64,000 nt of DNA, from the NCBI RefSeq assembly GCF_001667185.1, contig NZ_LZIC01000074.1, positions 35,007 through 99,006 of the forward strand, in the 5' to 3' direction. Below, in pieces: positions 8,616-17,606 of the stretch (the stretch's first letter is position 1; each line of letters starts with the position of its first letter). The DNA is from Mycobacterium sp. 852002-50816_SCH5313054-b. Its GTDB lineage: Bacteria; Actinomycetota; Actinomycetes; Mycobacteriales; Mycobacteriaceae. The notes under the pieces are model-generated. The model was not told the DNA's origin. It saw nothing but the letters and a program-made list of their open reading frames with translations, and ran no database searches. The translations under genes were made by a program, and so were the position numbers.

Positions 8616-10859
8616 GTGACAGTCGAAGACCACGACAAAGACGTCAGCTTCATCCGCACCGATCAAGACCTGCCGCCCGTCGCGATCATCGACCGGTCCC
8701 CCATCACCCTGCGGCACAAGCTCGTCTTCGGGGTGATCGCGGTCGTCGGCGCCGTCGCCTGGGCGATCATCGCGTTCGTGCGCGGCGAGACGGTCAACGC
8801 CGTCTGGTTCGTGGTCGCGGCGATCTGCACGTACATCATCGGCTACCGGTTCTACGCCCGATTGGTCGAGATGAAGATCGTCCGGCCGCGCGACGAGCAC
8901 GCCACGCCCGCCGAGGTTCTCGACGACGCCACCGACTACGTGCCGACCGACCGGCGCGTGCTGTTCGGCCATCATTTCGCCGCCATCGCCGGGGCCGGGC
9001 CGCTGGTGGGTCCCGTGCTGGCCACCCAGATGGGTTACCTGCCGGGCGCGATCTGGATCGTCATCGGCGCGGTGTTCGGCGGCTGCGTCCAGGACTACCT
9101 GGTCTTGTGGATCTCCACCCGGCGCCGGGGCCGTTCCCTGGGCCAGATGGCCCGCGACGAGCTGGGCCCCGCGGGCGGGGCCGCCGCCCTGCTCGGGGTG
9201 CTCGTCATCATGGTGATCCTGATCGCGGTGCTGGCAATGATCGTGGTGCAGGCGCTGGCCAAGAGCCCGTGGGGGGTGTTCTCGATCGCCATGACCATCC
9301 CCATCGCCCTGTTCATGGGCTGTTACCTGCGGTTCCTGCGGCCCGGGCGGGTATCGGAAGTGTCCGTCATCGGCTTTGCGCTGCTGCTGCTCGCCGTGAT
9401 GTCCGGCAACTGGGTCGCCGAAACATCTTGGGGCGCATCCTGGTTCACGCTGTCCCCGGTCACCCTGTGCTGGTGCGTGATCGTCTATGGCCTCGCCGCG
9501 TCAGTGCTGCCGGTGTGGTTGCTGCTCGCGCCGCGTGACTACCTGTCGACGTTCATGAAGGTCGGCGCTATCGGGCTGATCGCGCTCGGCATCGTCATCG
9601 CGCGGCCGGAAATGCAGGCACCCGCGATCTCGCACTTCGCCACCAGGGGCAACGGTCCGGTGTTCGCCGGCTCGTTGTTCCCGTTCCTGTTCATCACCAT
9701 CGCGTGCGGCGCGCTATCGGGATTTCACTCGCTGATCTCGTCGGGAACGACGCCGAAAATGCTGGAGAAGGAAAGCCAGATGCCGCTGATCGGCTACGGC
9801 GGCATGATCACCGAGTCGTTCGTCGCCGTCATGGCGCTGATCACTGCGTCGATCATCAACCAGCACCTGTACTTCACCCTCAACGCGCCGGCCGCGCAGA
9901 CCGGTGGCACCGCGGCCAGCGCCGCGGACTACGTCAACAGGCTCGGCCTGTCCGGCGCCCCGGCCACCGCCGACCAGATCAGCCGGGCCGCGGCCGACGT
10001 CGGCGAGAAGTCGATCGTGTCGCGCACCGGCGGCGCGCCGACACTGGCGCTTGGCATGTCCGACGTACTGCAGCGCGTGTTCGGCGGCGCCGCGCTCAAA
10101 TCCTTCTGGTACCACTTCGCGATCATGTTCGAGGCGCTGTTCATCCTGACCACCGTCGACGCGGGGACCCGGGTCAACCGCTTCATGCTCTCCGACGCGC
10201 TGGGTAACTTCGGTGGCCCGCTGGCCAAGCTGCGAAACCCGAGCTGGCGCCCGGGCGTATGGGTCTGCAGCCTGGCCGTGGTCGCCGCGTGGGGCGGCAC
10301 CCTGCTGATGGGTGTGACCGACCCGCTGGGTGGCATCAACACGCTGTTCCCGCTGTTCGGTATCGCCAACCAGCTGCTGGCGGCCATCGCGCTGACCGTC
10401 GTCACCGTGGTCGTCGTCAAGAAGGGCCTGCTGAAGTGGGCGTGGATCCCGGGAGTGCCGCTGCTGTGGGATCTGGCCGTCACGCTGACCGCGTCGTGGC
10501 AGAAGATCTTCTCCGGAGATCCCGCGGTCGGCTACTGGACTCAGCACGCGCGCTACCTGGCGGCACGAAGCGCGGGCAAGACGGCGTACGGTGCGGCGAA
10601 GAACGCCCACCAACTCGACGAGGTCATCCGCAACACCTTCATCCAGGGCACCCTGTCGGTCCTGTTCGCTCTGGTCGTCGTCATCGTGTTCGCGGCAGGA
10701 GTTGTCGTTGCCTTCAAGGCAATGCGCGGCGGTGGCCGGCCGCTGACCGAGGAAGCGCCGGTGCCGTCCAAGCGGTTCGCGCCGTCCGGTCTGATTCGCA
10801 CGCCGGCCGAGCGGGAGTTGCAAAGACAATGGGACGCGGTCCCGACTGCTGGCCGTTAA
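8616..10859 (+). CDS. cstA: CstA-family carbon starvation protein (peptide/pyruvate transporter)
   Basis: 747 residues, integral membrane, with at least 15 hydrophobic spans. CstA hallmarks: HHFAAIAGAGPLVGPVLATQMGYLPG near residue 110-145, FGGCVQDYLVLWISTRRRGRSLGQ, SGFHSLISSGTTPKML and TVDAGTRVNRFMLSDALGN. The family imports peptides or pyruvate, typically on carbon limitation. GTG start 39 bases after ligB. The stop codon overlaps that of the convergent STAS gene (TTAA). Corresponds to Rv3063 in M. tuberculosis by order and size (758 aa there, from memory). Confidence 0.93.
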   Translation: MTVEDHDKDVSFIRTDQDLPPVAIIDRSPITLRHKLVFGVIAVVGAVAWAIIAFVRGETVNAVWFVVAAICTYIIGYRFYARLVEMKIVRPRDEHATPAEVLDDATDYVPTDRRVLFGHHFAAIAGAGPLVGPVLATQMGYLPGAIWIVIGAVFGGCVQDYLVLWISTRRRGRSLGQMARDELGPAGGAAALLGVLVIMVILIAVLAMIVVQALAKSPWGVFSIAMTIPIALFMGCYLRFLRPGRVSEVSVIGFALLLLAVMSGNWVAETSWGASWFTLSPVTLCWCVIVYGLAASVLPVWLLLAPRDYLSTFMKVGAIGLIALGIVIARPEMQAPAISHFATRGNGPVFAGSLFPFLFITIACGALSGFHSLISSGTTPKMLEKESQMPLIGYGGMITESFVAVMALITASIINQHLYFTLNAPAAQTGGTAASAADYVNRLGLSGAPATADQISRAAADVGEKSIVSRTGGAPTLALGMSDVLQRVFGGAALKSFWYHFAIMFEALFILTTVDAGTRVNRFMLSDALGNFGGPLAKLRNPSWRPGVWVCSLAVVAAWGGTLLMGVTDPLGGINTLFPLFGIANQLLAAIALTVVTVVVVKKGLLKWAWIPGVPLLWDLAVTLTASWQKIFSGDPAVGYWTQHARYLAARSAGKTAYGAAKNAHQLDEVIRNTFIQGTLSVLFALVVVIVFAAGVVVAFKAMRGGGRPLTEEAPVPSKRFAPSGLIRTPAERELQRQWDAVPTAGR

Positions 10860-11245
10860 TCCCGCTTGCCGTGCGGCTGCACGATCCATTGGCGCGCATC
10901 ATCGGCTTTCGCCTCGTCAAACGTGCGGTAGCGCCCGGGCCAGAGAAAACCGAAGAGCTCGCCGAATCTGGCCATCTGCTTCACCCATTCCACGTCGCTG
11001 ACGATCGCGCAGCGATCCCAGTCGAAGTAGTGGCCGATACCGAACTTGGAATCGGCCCAGATTGCGCCCGGGCCGAAACTGGCGAAGTCGGGGGCGATCT
11101 CGAGGTAGATCCCCACCCTGTCGTGCCGGCTCAGCTTGTCTTCGAAGCCGGGTATCAGCACCGCGTCGTAATCCGCCTTGGTTACGTTCCCGTGGAAACT
11201 GAACGCCGCGACGTCGTCGGGGAAATCCGTGAGCAGCTCGATCAC
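10856..11245 (-). CDS. STAS/SEC14-like (SpoIIAA-like) protein
   Basis: 129 residues with the SpoIIAA-like (DUF3478) pattern: an N-terminal MIELLTDFPDDVAAFSFHGNVTKADYD, KLSRHDRVGIYLEIAPDF in the middle and WVKQMARFGELFGFLWPG toward the end. The family folds like CRAL-TRIO/STAS domains; function in bacteria is not established and may involve lipid or small-molecule binding. No signal peptide or membrane segment. Convergent with cstA, sharing TTAA at the stops. Confidence 0.75.
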   Translation of the reverse strand: MIELLTDFPDDVAAFSFHGNVTKADYDAVLIPGFEDKLSRHDRVGIYLEIAPDFASFGPGAIWADSKFGIGHYFDWDRCAIVSDVEWVKQMARFGELFGFLWPGRYRTFDEAKADDARQWIVQPHGKRD

Positions 11246-11337
11246 GACCCCATCGTCTTCGCGCCGGGCGCGGCGGCCTAGGGGCCAAAGTCATCGGTCA
11301 TCGCGACCGGTGGCCGCGCGCGGCGCGCGCGGTTGAG

Positions 11338-11349
11338 GTAGTCAACTAC
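11338..11349. promoter_or_regulatory. 12-base palindrome GTAGTCAACTAC in leader of microprotein pair
   Basis: GTAGT-CA-ACTAC, perfect five-base arms, about 90 bases before the 11440 gene and downstream of a GC-only alternating stretch (CCGCGCGCGGCGCGCGCGG) that may separate the transcripts. Possible operator; no regulator is evident nearby. Confidence 0.25.
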
Positions 11350-11439
11350 GCATGCCAGGGGGCGATCGCCGACCGTACGGTAGTAGCGCCGAAGACCGTA
11401 TAGCCCGGTCAAGGCGCCACATCGGAAAAGAGGTACACG

Positions 11440-11733
11440 ATGTTGGTATCACCAACGGGCCTCGACGAGCCCATCAAGCAACCGCCCGCGGCTGCGCCGT
11501 CGGTGGAGGTGACATCCGCCGAGGTGCTGATCAGCACCCAGCAGGTGGTGTTCGGCACCGCGATCGCCGTGGGGGTGGGGCGCCGCACGAGCATCGGCGG
11601 CCGGCTGGTCGCCATCGCGCGGCGAATCCTCACCACCCCGACAGATGCATCGCTCCAGCAGCGCAGGCATTACCCGAAGCGTTACGGATTCCTCGAGAAC
11701 GCCCTCATGGCACGCGAAATGGAAAGATTATGA
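11440..11733 (+). CDS. Hypothetical small protein, first of a coupled pair
   Basis: 97 residues, ATG preceded by AAAAGAGG. The N-terminal third is proline/alanine-rich (IKQPPAAAPSVEVTSAEVL); the middle (TQQVVFGTAIAVGVGRRTS) is hydrophobic and could be one membrane segment; the rest is basic, ending NALMAREMERL. I do not recognise a family. Its TGA overlaps the ATG of the next gene by ATGA, so the two are almost certainly translated together. Confidence 0.6.
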   Translation: MLVSPTGLDEPIKQPPAAAPSVEVTSAEVLISTQQVVFGTAIAVGVGRRTSIGGRLVAIARRILTTPTDASLQQRRHYPKRYGFLENALMAREMERL

Positions 11734-11846
11734 ACGTTGTCCTCGCACTTGCGTCCGCGATGCTGATGGTGGTGATCGCGAAGGGGATCTACAGCCTGCA
11801 GTGGTGGCTCGAGCGCAGCGACTACATCCGTCATTTCGAGGATTGA
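11730..11846 (+). CDS. 38-residue single-span membrane microprotein
   Basis: Starts in an ATGA overlap with the preceding gene. Residues about 2-24 (NVVLALASAMLMVVIAKGIY) form one transmembrane helix, followed by an aromatic/charged tail with WWLERSD. Too short for most gene finders. The coupling and the clean topology make it credible. Function unknown; it may be a subunit or regulator partnered with the upstream protein at the membrane. Confidence 0.6.
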   Translation: MNVVLALASAMLMVVIAKGIYSLQWWLERSDYIRHFED

Positions 11847-11931
11847 CCGCCCACGCCCGGACGGCGCGCCGCGGCGCGCCCGGCAAAAAGTTCGTGCCGA
11901 AATCCCCTGCAGCCTCCTAGAATTGTGCGGA

Positions 11932-13455
11932 ATGAGGGTCGGCATCGACTTTGGCACCACCCACACCGTCGTTGCGGCCGTCGACCGGGGTAATTATCCG
12001 GTCATCTCGTTCGACGGGCTGGACGCCTGGCCCTCGGTCATCGCCGCCAACGCCGAGGGGGATCTGCGTTTCGGGGTGGACGCGGCCGCCGTCCGCCACC
12101 AGCCGGGCTGGTCGGTGTTGCGGTCGTTCAAACGCCTCCTCAACGAGGCCGGACCGCAGACCGAGGTGGAGCTGGCCGGCCGCAACCATCGGCTGGCCGA
12201 CCTCCTCACCGGCTTTCTGGCCCAGCTCAAACGCGACCTGCAGCGTCGCTCGAACGCCAGCCTGGCGCCCGGCGAGACCATCGAGGCGGCGATCAGCGTG
12301 CCCGCCAACGCCTCCAGCGCCCAGCGGTTGCTGACGCTGGACGCGTTCGTCGCGGCGGGTTTTCACGTCGTCGCGCTGCTGAACGAGCCGTCCGCGGCCA
12401 GTTTGGAGTACGCGCACCGGTACCGCTCCACCATCACCGCCAAACGCGAGTACGTCCTCGTCTACGACCTCGGCGGCGGCACGTTCGACGCGTCGCTGCT
12501 GAAGATGACCGGGAACGAGAACGAGGTCGTCGTCAGCGAAGGCATTCAACGCCTCGGCGGCGACGACTTCGACGAGGCGATCGTGGACCTCGTCCTCGCC
12601 CGGCTGAACCTGCAGAAGGTGGATCCCGCCACCCGCGAGCTGCTCAGGGAGGAGTGCGCCGCGCGCAAGGAGGCGGTCGGGCCCCAGACGCGGCGCTTCC
12701 TGGTGGACCTCACCGGCGTCGACGCGGTCGACCGGCCCCCGTTCTCCTGCGGCATCGACGACGTGTACTCCGTCTGCGCGCCGCTCGTCGACGAGACGAC
12801 CGAACTGCTGCACCGCGTCCTGCGCGCTCCCGCTCCAGGCCAGGGCGTGGCGTGGTCGGAGGTGGCGGGCATCTACGTGGGGGGCGGGGCCGGGGGCTTC
12901 CCGCTGGTTTCCCGGATGCTGCGCACGGCATTCGGCGAGAAGCGGGTGAAGCGCTCGCCGCACCCGTTCGCCGCGACGGCCATCGGCCTGGCGGTCTTCC
13001 TGGACAAGGAGGCCGGTTTCGCGTTGTCCGAACGCTTTTCGCGGCACTTCGGGGTCTTCCGCGAGGCGCACGCCGGCTCCGACGTGGTGTTCGACCCGAT
13101 CGTCCCGAAGGACGCCTCCCTGCCGGTGGACGGCCACACCCCGCTGGTCGTGCGGCGGGCCTACCGGGCGGCGCACAACATCGGGCACTTCCGCTTCGTC
13201 GAGTGCAGCCGCCTGGTCAACGGGCGGCCCGACGGCGACGTGACGCCCTACGATCCGGTCCTGTTCCCCTTCGACCCGGCCCTCTACGACCGGGATGACC
13301 TCGGGCGGCAACCCGTCGGCCGCTGGAGCGACGGGCCGGATGTCGAGGAGCGCTATGTGGTCGCACCCAGCGGCGCCGTCGAAGTGACGCTGACGACGCA
13401 CCCGGCCGGCTTCGAGCGCACCTTCCGGCTGGAAAGGTGTGCAGCCAGGGTGTGA
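11932..13455 (+). CDS. Hsp70-family (DnaK-like) protein lacking a classical substrate domain
   Basis: 507 residues. The actin-like ATPase is complete: phosphate-1 loop GIDFGTTHTVVAAV at the N terminus, connect region NEPSAASLEYAHR, phosphate-2 YDLGGGTFDASLLK and adenosine motif YVGGGAGGFPLVSRML. The ATPase ends near residue 365. The remaining 140 residues do not show the EEVD-type or beta-sandwich/lid pattern of DnaK, which is about 600 residues long. This is an atypical chaperone-like ATPase. ATG at 11932 is preferred over an in-frame TTG at 11923 because the IDFG motif then begins at residue 4. Followed 30 bases later by ppk2. Confidence 0.85.
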   Translation: MRVGIDFGTTHTVVAAVDRGNYPVISFDGLDAWPSVIAANAEGDLRFGVDAAAVRHQPGWSVLRSFKRLLNEAGPQTEVELAGRNHRLADLLTGFLAQLKRDLQRRSNASLAPGETIEAAISVPANASSAQRLLTLDAFVAAGFHVVALLNEPSAASLEYAHRYRSTITAKREYVLVYDLGGGTFDASLLKMTGNENEVVVSEGIQRLGGDDFDEAIVDLVLARLNLQKVDPATRELLREECAARKEAVGPQTRRFLVDLTGVDAVDRPPFSCGIDDVYSVCAPLVDETTELLHRVLRAPAPGQGVAWSEVAGIYVGGGAGGFPLVSRMLRTAFGEKRVKRSPHPFAATAIGLAVFLDKEAGFALSERFSRHFGVFREAHAGSDVVFDPIVPKDASLPVDGHTPLVVRRAYRAAHNIGHFRFVECSRLVNGRPDGDVTPYDPVLFPFDPALYDRDDLGRQPVGRWSDGPDVEERYVVAPSGAVEVTLTTHPAGFERTFRLERCAARV

Positions 13456-13485
13456 GCGACCGCCGCACCGGCTATAGCTCGGACT

Positions 13486-14526
13486 ATGGCAGAGATCGAT
13501 CTGGACGCCCTTTCGACCCCCGAACACGGCTACACCATCGACGACCAGGACGACGACGACCCGGTGTTGCTCGATCGGGCGGGCAATCATGTCGACACCT
13601 GGCGCGAGCGATACCCGTACGAGGAGCGGATGCCGCGCGACGAATACGAGCGGCTGAAGCGGCGCTTACAGATTGAGCTGCTGAAGCTGCAAAACCACAG
13701 CAAGCGCACCGGGACCCGGCACGTGGTCCTGTTCGAGGGGCGTGACGCCGCCGGCAAGGGGGGCACTATCCAACGCTTCATGGAGCACCTCAATCCACGC
13801 AGTGCGCGGGTGGTGGCGCTGGACAAGCCGAGCGAACGCGAACAAACGCAGTGGTATTTCCAGCGCTACATCACCCAGCTGCCGGCGGGTGGTGAGATCG
13901 TGTTGTTCGACCGGTCGTGGTACAACCGCGCCGGCGTGGAGAAGGTGATGGGATTTTGTACCCCAGACCAATACGCCGAATTCATCGAGCAGGCACCGTG
14001 TTTCGAAGAGATGCTGGTCAATAACGGAATCGACCTGACCAAGTTCTGGTTCTCGGTGTCACCGGCCGAGCAGCGCACCCGCTTCGCGATTCGGTTGGTC
14101 GACCCGGTGCGGCAGTGGAAGTTTTCGCCGATGGACATGGAGTCGATAAACAGGTGGGACGACTACACCGCGGCGAAGGAGGCGATGTTCGCGGCGACCG
14201 ATACCGACGTCGCGCCGTGGATCGTGGTCCGAAGCAATGACAAGAAGCGGGCCCGGATCAACGCCATGCGCTACGTTCTCGCCGGGTCCGACTACGAAGA
14301 CAAGGACCACGAGTTGGTGGGAGAGCCCGATCCGCGGATCGTGGGCCGCGCGCTGACCGAAAGAGCCGACGCCGAACGTCGAGTTGTTGGGCTGAACATG
14401 TGCCACATCGCCCAACAACTCGACGTTGGGCCAGCCAATTCGACCTCGCACCCGCGCGCGCCGGCGACACCCTCTATGAGGCTTCCGGGTCCTCACGCAC
14501 GCCCGAAGCTTTCGAGGACTGGATAA
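13486..14526 (+). CDS. ppk2: Polyphosphate kinase 2 with aberrant C-terminal extension
   Basis: 346 residues. Walker A GRDAAGKGGTIQRFMEHLNP about residues 84-103 and Walker B FDRSWYNRAGVEKVMGF identify PPK2, which moves phosphate between polyphosphate and nucleotides. Similarity to PPK2 proteins stops around residue 292 (PRIVGRALTE), the usual end of about 295 residues. The 54 residues after that are low complexity and are read through an 18-base inverted repeat, continuing into a convergent gene. A one-base shift after GRALTE would end translation at a TGA inside the repeat. Either the stop was lost by a small change or the annotated end should be earlier. Confidence 0.9.
   Translation: MAEIDLDALSTPEHGYTIDDQDDDDPVLLDRAGNHVDTWRERYPYEERMPRDEYERLKRRLQIELLKLQNHSKRTGTRHVVLFEGRDAAGKGGTIQRFMEHLNPRSARVVALDKPSEREQTQWYFQRYITQLPAGGEIVLFDRSWYNRAGVEKVMGFCTPDQYAEFIEQAPCFEEMLVNNGIDLTKFWFSVSPAEQRTRFAIRLVDPVRQWKFSPMDMESINRWDDYTAAKEAMFAATDTDVAPWIVVRSNDKKRARINAMRYVLAGSDYEDKDHELVGEPDPRIVGRALTERADAERRVVGLNMCHIAQQLDVGPANSTSHPRAPATPSMRLPGPHARPKLSRTG
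14375..14427. repeat. Perfect 18-base inverted repeat, likely bidirectional terminator
   Basis: AACGTCGAGTTGTTGGGC at 14375-14392 is repeated exactly in inverse at 14410-14427. The 17-base loop contains a second small palindrome (ATGTG-C-CACAT). The stem lies between the 3' ends of ppk2 and the convergent gene at 14474. There is no T tract, common for mycobacterial terminators. It could also be an intergenic repeat element; a genome-wide copy count would separate these. Confidence 0.75.
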
Positions 14527-14725
14527 TGGCTTCGCAGCTGGCCAGCTGTTCCGCGACAGCCGTGAGGTCAGGCACTATCTTCGGCAAGTCCGCCTGCAGG
14601 CGCTCCACCAAGCGAGCAGCCAATTGCGGTGCGCACGTTTGCATTTGAGTGGCGACCGGCTTCAGCACTTCGTTCCATGCCGCGCGGGCGGTCGGCTCCT
14701 CGAGGGGTGGCCACCGGGGCTCCAT
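14474..14725 (-). CDS. Hypothetical helical protein
   Basis: 83 residues, ATG start at 14725, predicted almost wholly alpha-helical (AAWNEVLKPVATQMQTCAPQ, LVERLQADLPKIVPDLTAVA). No signal peptide or membrane segment. It is divergent from the SDR at 14811 with an 85-base gap, and its 3' end overlaps the questionable tail of ppk2. Family not recognised. Confidence 0.5.
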   Translation of the reverse strand: MEPRWPPLEEPTARAAWNEVLKPVATQMQTCAPQLAARLVERLQADLPKIVPDLTAVAEQLASCEAIIQSSKASGVREDPEAS

Positions 14726-14810
14726 GTCGGCAGAATCTAATCCTGTTGTGTTCGTGGCACAACGACCTGGCTATCGTCGGGTGCGCGTCGATTGGAAAGG
14801 ATCGATTTCC

Positions 14811-15638
14811 ATGTCCACCTGGCTCATCACCGGCTGCTCGACGGGTCTCGGCCGCGCGCTCGCCGAGGCCGTCATCGCCGCCGGCCACAACGCCGTCGTC
14901 ACCGCGCGCGACGTCGCGAAGGTCGCCGACCTGGCCGAGACCACACCGGAGCGGGTGCTCGCCGTCGCCCTCGACGTCACCAAGCCCGCACAGGTCACGT
15001 CCGCGGTGCGGCGGGGCCACGAGCGCTTCGGCGGCCTCGACGTCCTGGTCAACAACGCCGGCTACGGCTACCGCGCCGCGGTCGAGGAGGGCGACGATGC
15101 CGAGGTCCGCGAGTTGTTCGAGACGCACTTCTTCGGCACCGTCGCGATGATCAAGGCGGTGCTGCCCGGCATGCGGGCGCGCCGCAGCGGCGCGATCGTC
15201 AACATCTCCTCGATCGGTGCGACGGTGACCCCGGTGGGATCCGGCTACTACGCGGCGGCCAAGGCCGCCATCGAGGGCATCAGCGGGGCCCTGCGCGGTG
15301 AGCTCGCCCCGCTGGGCATCTCGGTGACGGTCGTCGAACCCGGCGCGTTTCGCACCGACTTCGCCGGCCGCTCGCTCGCCCAGGCGGCCGCGGTCATCGA
15401 CGACTACGCCGACACCGCCGGGCAGCGGCGCAAAGAAAACGACACCATGCACGGCAACCAGGCCGGCGACCCCGCCAAGGCGGCCGCTGCGATCATCGCT
15501 GCCGTCGAGTCGAGTGAGCCGCCCGGGTTCCTGCTGCTGGGCCCCGACGCCCTGGCCATCTACCGTTATGTCGCGGGCGCGCGCGCGGACGAGATCGCGA
15601 AATGGGAAGGGCTGACCAGCGGCACCAATTTCGACTGA
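14811..15638 (+). CDS. Short-chain dehydrogenase/reductase
   Basis: 275 residues. Cofactor motif TGCSTGLG near residues 7-14, NNAGYGY, and catalytic Ser/Tyr/Lys in NISSIGATVTPVGSGYYAAAKAA. The GCSTGLGRALAEAVIAAG start is typical of the SDR5-like oxidoreductases common in actinobacteria, whose substrates are rarely known. ATG at 14811 has GAAAGGA about ten bases upstream; the frame is open further upstream but without similarity. Convergent with the F420 enzyme at 15642. Confidence 0.85.
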   Translation: MSTWLITGCSTGLGRALAEAVIAAGHNAVVTARDVAKVADLAETTPERVLAVALDVTKPAQVTSAVRRGHERFGGLDVLVNNAGYGYRAAVEEGDDAEVRELFETHFFGTVAMIKAVLPGMRARRSGAIVNISSIGATVTPVGSGYYAAAKAAIEGISGALRGELAPLGISVTVVEPGAFRTDFAGRSLAQAAAVIDDYADTAGQRRKENDTMHGNQAGDPAKAAAAIIAAVESSEPPGFLLLGPDALAIYRYVAGARADEIAKWEGLTSGTNFD

Positions 15639-15641
15639 GCC

Positions 15642-16598
15642 TCAGCCGCGCACCGCCGGTAGCACGTCGCGTTCCCACGCCGCAAAGAACCCGTCCATGT
15701 CGGGACCGATCTGCTGCACGTAGACCTCGTCGATGCCGGCGTCGATGTACTTGCGCACCTGCGCGACATGCTTGTCCGGGTCCGGTCCGCACGCAACGCT
15801 TTCGGCGACCTTCTCCGGTGGCACCAGCGACATGAGGGCGGCAAAGTCCTTGGGCCGCGGCAATATCTGCGCGGTCTGGCCCGGCAGCCCCTCGTTGGCC
15901 CACAATCGGTGCGCCACCTTCAGCGCGGCCTCGGGGTCCTCGTCCCAGCTCACCTTGGTGCCCGCTTGCACCGGCTTGTCACCCCCACCCGAGTCCCGGA
16001 AGGTCTTGACCAGCTCGCCGTCCGGCATGGCCAGGACGTAGCCGTCGCCGATGCGCCCGGCCAGCTCCGCACCCTGCGGACCGAACCCGGACACGTAGAT
16101 CGGCACCGGCTGTTCCGGTCGGGTGTAGATGCGCGCTTCTTGGACCTCGTAGTGGTTGCCGCGGTGGCTCACCTCGTCGCCCCGGTGCAGCAACCTGATG
16201 ACGTCGACCGCCTCCTGAAGCATTTCCTGGCGCACCGCGACCGACGGCCAGCTATCGCCGAGGATGTGCTCGTTGAGCGCCTCGCCGCTGCCCACCCCGA
16301 GCACGAAGCGGCCGTCGAGCTGCACGGCGGCGGTGGCCGATGCGTGCGCGATGATCGCCGGGTGCGTCCGCACGGTCGGGCAGGTGACGGCCGTGCTGAC
16401 CGGCAGTGCGGTCGCCTCCGACAGCGCACCGATCACGCCCCACACGAACGGGCTCTGGCCCTGCTCGTCGTTCCACGGATGAAAGTGGTCCGATATCCAC
16501 AGCGCGTCGAAACCGGCGGCCTCCGCGCGCTTGGCCTGGTCTACGAGTTCCTTCGGGCCGAACTGCTCGCAGGACAGGAAGTATCCGAACTTTGTCAT
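15642..16598 (-). CDS. F420-dependent LLM-class oxidoreductase, G6PD-like
   Basis: 318 residues. FGYFLSCEQFGPKELVDQAK then AEAAGFDALWISDHFHPW at the N terminus, LGVGSGEALNEHILGDSWP in the middle, and VYVQQIGPDMDGFF at the C terminus place it in the F420-dependent glucose-6-phosphate-dehydrogenase-related branch of luciferase-like TIM barrels. Such enzymes pass hydride to or from F420; this one probably acts on an alcohol or sugar, but the substrate cannot be read from sequence. ATG start; divergent from the enoyl-CoA hydratase operon. Confidence 0.87.
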   Translation of the reverse strand: MTKFGYFLSCEQFGPKELVDQAKRAEAAGFDALWISDHFHPWNDEQGQSPFVWGVIGALSEATALPVSTAVTCPTVRTHPAIIAHASATAAVQLDGRFVLGVGSGEALNEHILGDSWPSVAVRQEMLQEAVDVIRLLHRGDEVSHRGNHYEVQEARIYTRPEQPVPIYVSGFGPQGAELAGRIGDGYVLAMPDGELVKTFRDSGGGDKPVQAGTKVSWDEDPEAALKVAHRLWANEGLPGQTAQILPRPKDFAALMSLVPPEKVAESVACGPDPDKHVAQVRKYIDAGIDEVYVQQIGPDMDGFFAAWERDVLPAVRG

Positions 16599-16783
16599 GG
16601 CTGCGGGCTACCCGGTACGCGGTGGCCTATGCACGACGGTCGCAATGACGCTGCGGCCCACGCGTTTCCTGCGCTCCGTCGCATTGTCGCTGCGAGGCGG
16701 ACAAAAGCCGATACCCTTCCGCGCTGGGGCCAGTGTGGCCCATGTGACTCCACTCTCGGACGTGAGAACACCTTCGCCATTTT

Positions 16784-16800
16784 GGAGAAGGTTATTCTCC
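16784..16800. promoter_or_regulatory. Inverted repeat GGAGAA-N5-TTCTCC upstream of hydratase operon
   Basis: Perfect six-base arms with a five-base centre, 29 bases before the GTG of the hydratase gene. The inner 15 bases (16785-16799) agree at 11 positions with a near-palindrome at 22953-22967 upstream of another catabolic operon, suggesting a common repressor. The regulator is not identified. Confidence 0.5.
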
Positions 16801-16829
16801 TGAACCGAGAGACCCTTTACGATCGGTGG

Positions 16830-17602
<773 letters not shown>

Positions 17603-17606
<4 letters not shown>

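Noticed and set aside
8576..8616. SigF-like promoter before cstA
   Set aside because: GTTTTG and AGGGTTTT are present, but the spacing is about 11 bases, outside the accepted range.
6174..8975. A 933-codon minus-strand frame covering the SDR and all of ligB
   Set aside because: Only the C-terminal 252 codons have SDR motifs and a good ribosome site. The rest is antisense to ligB, an artefact of high GC.
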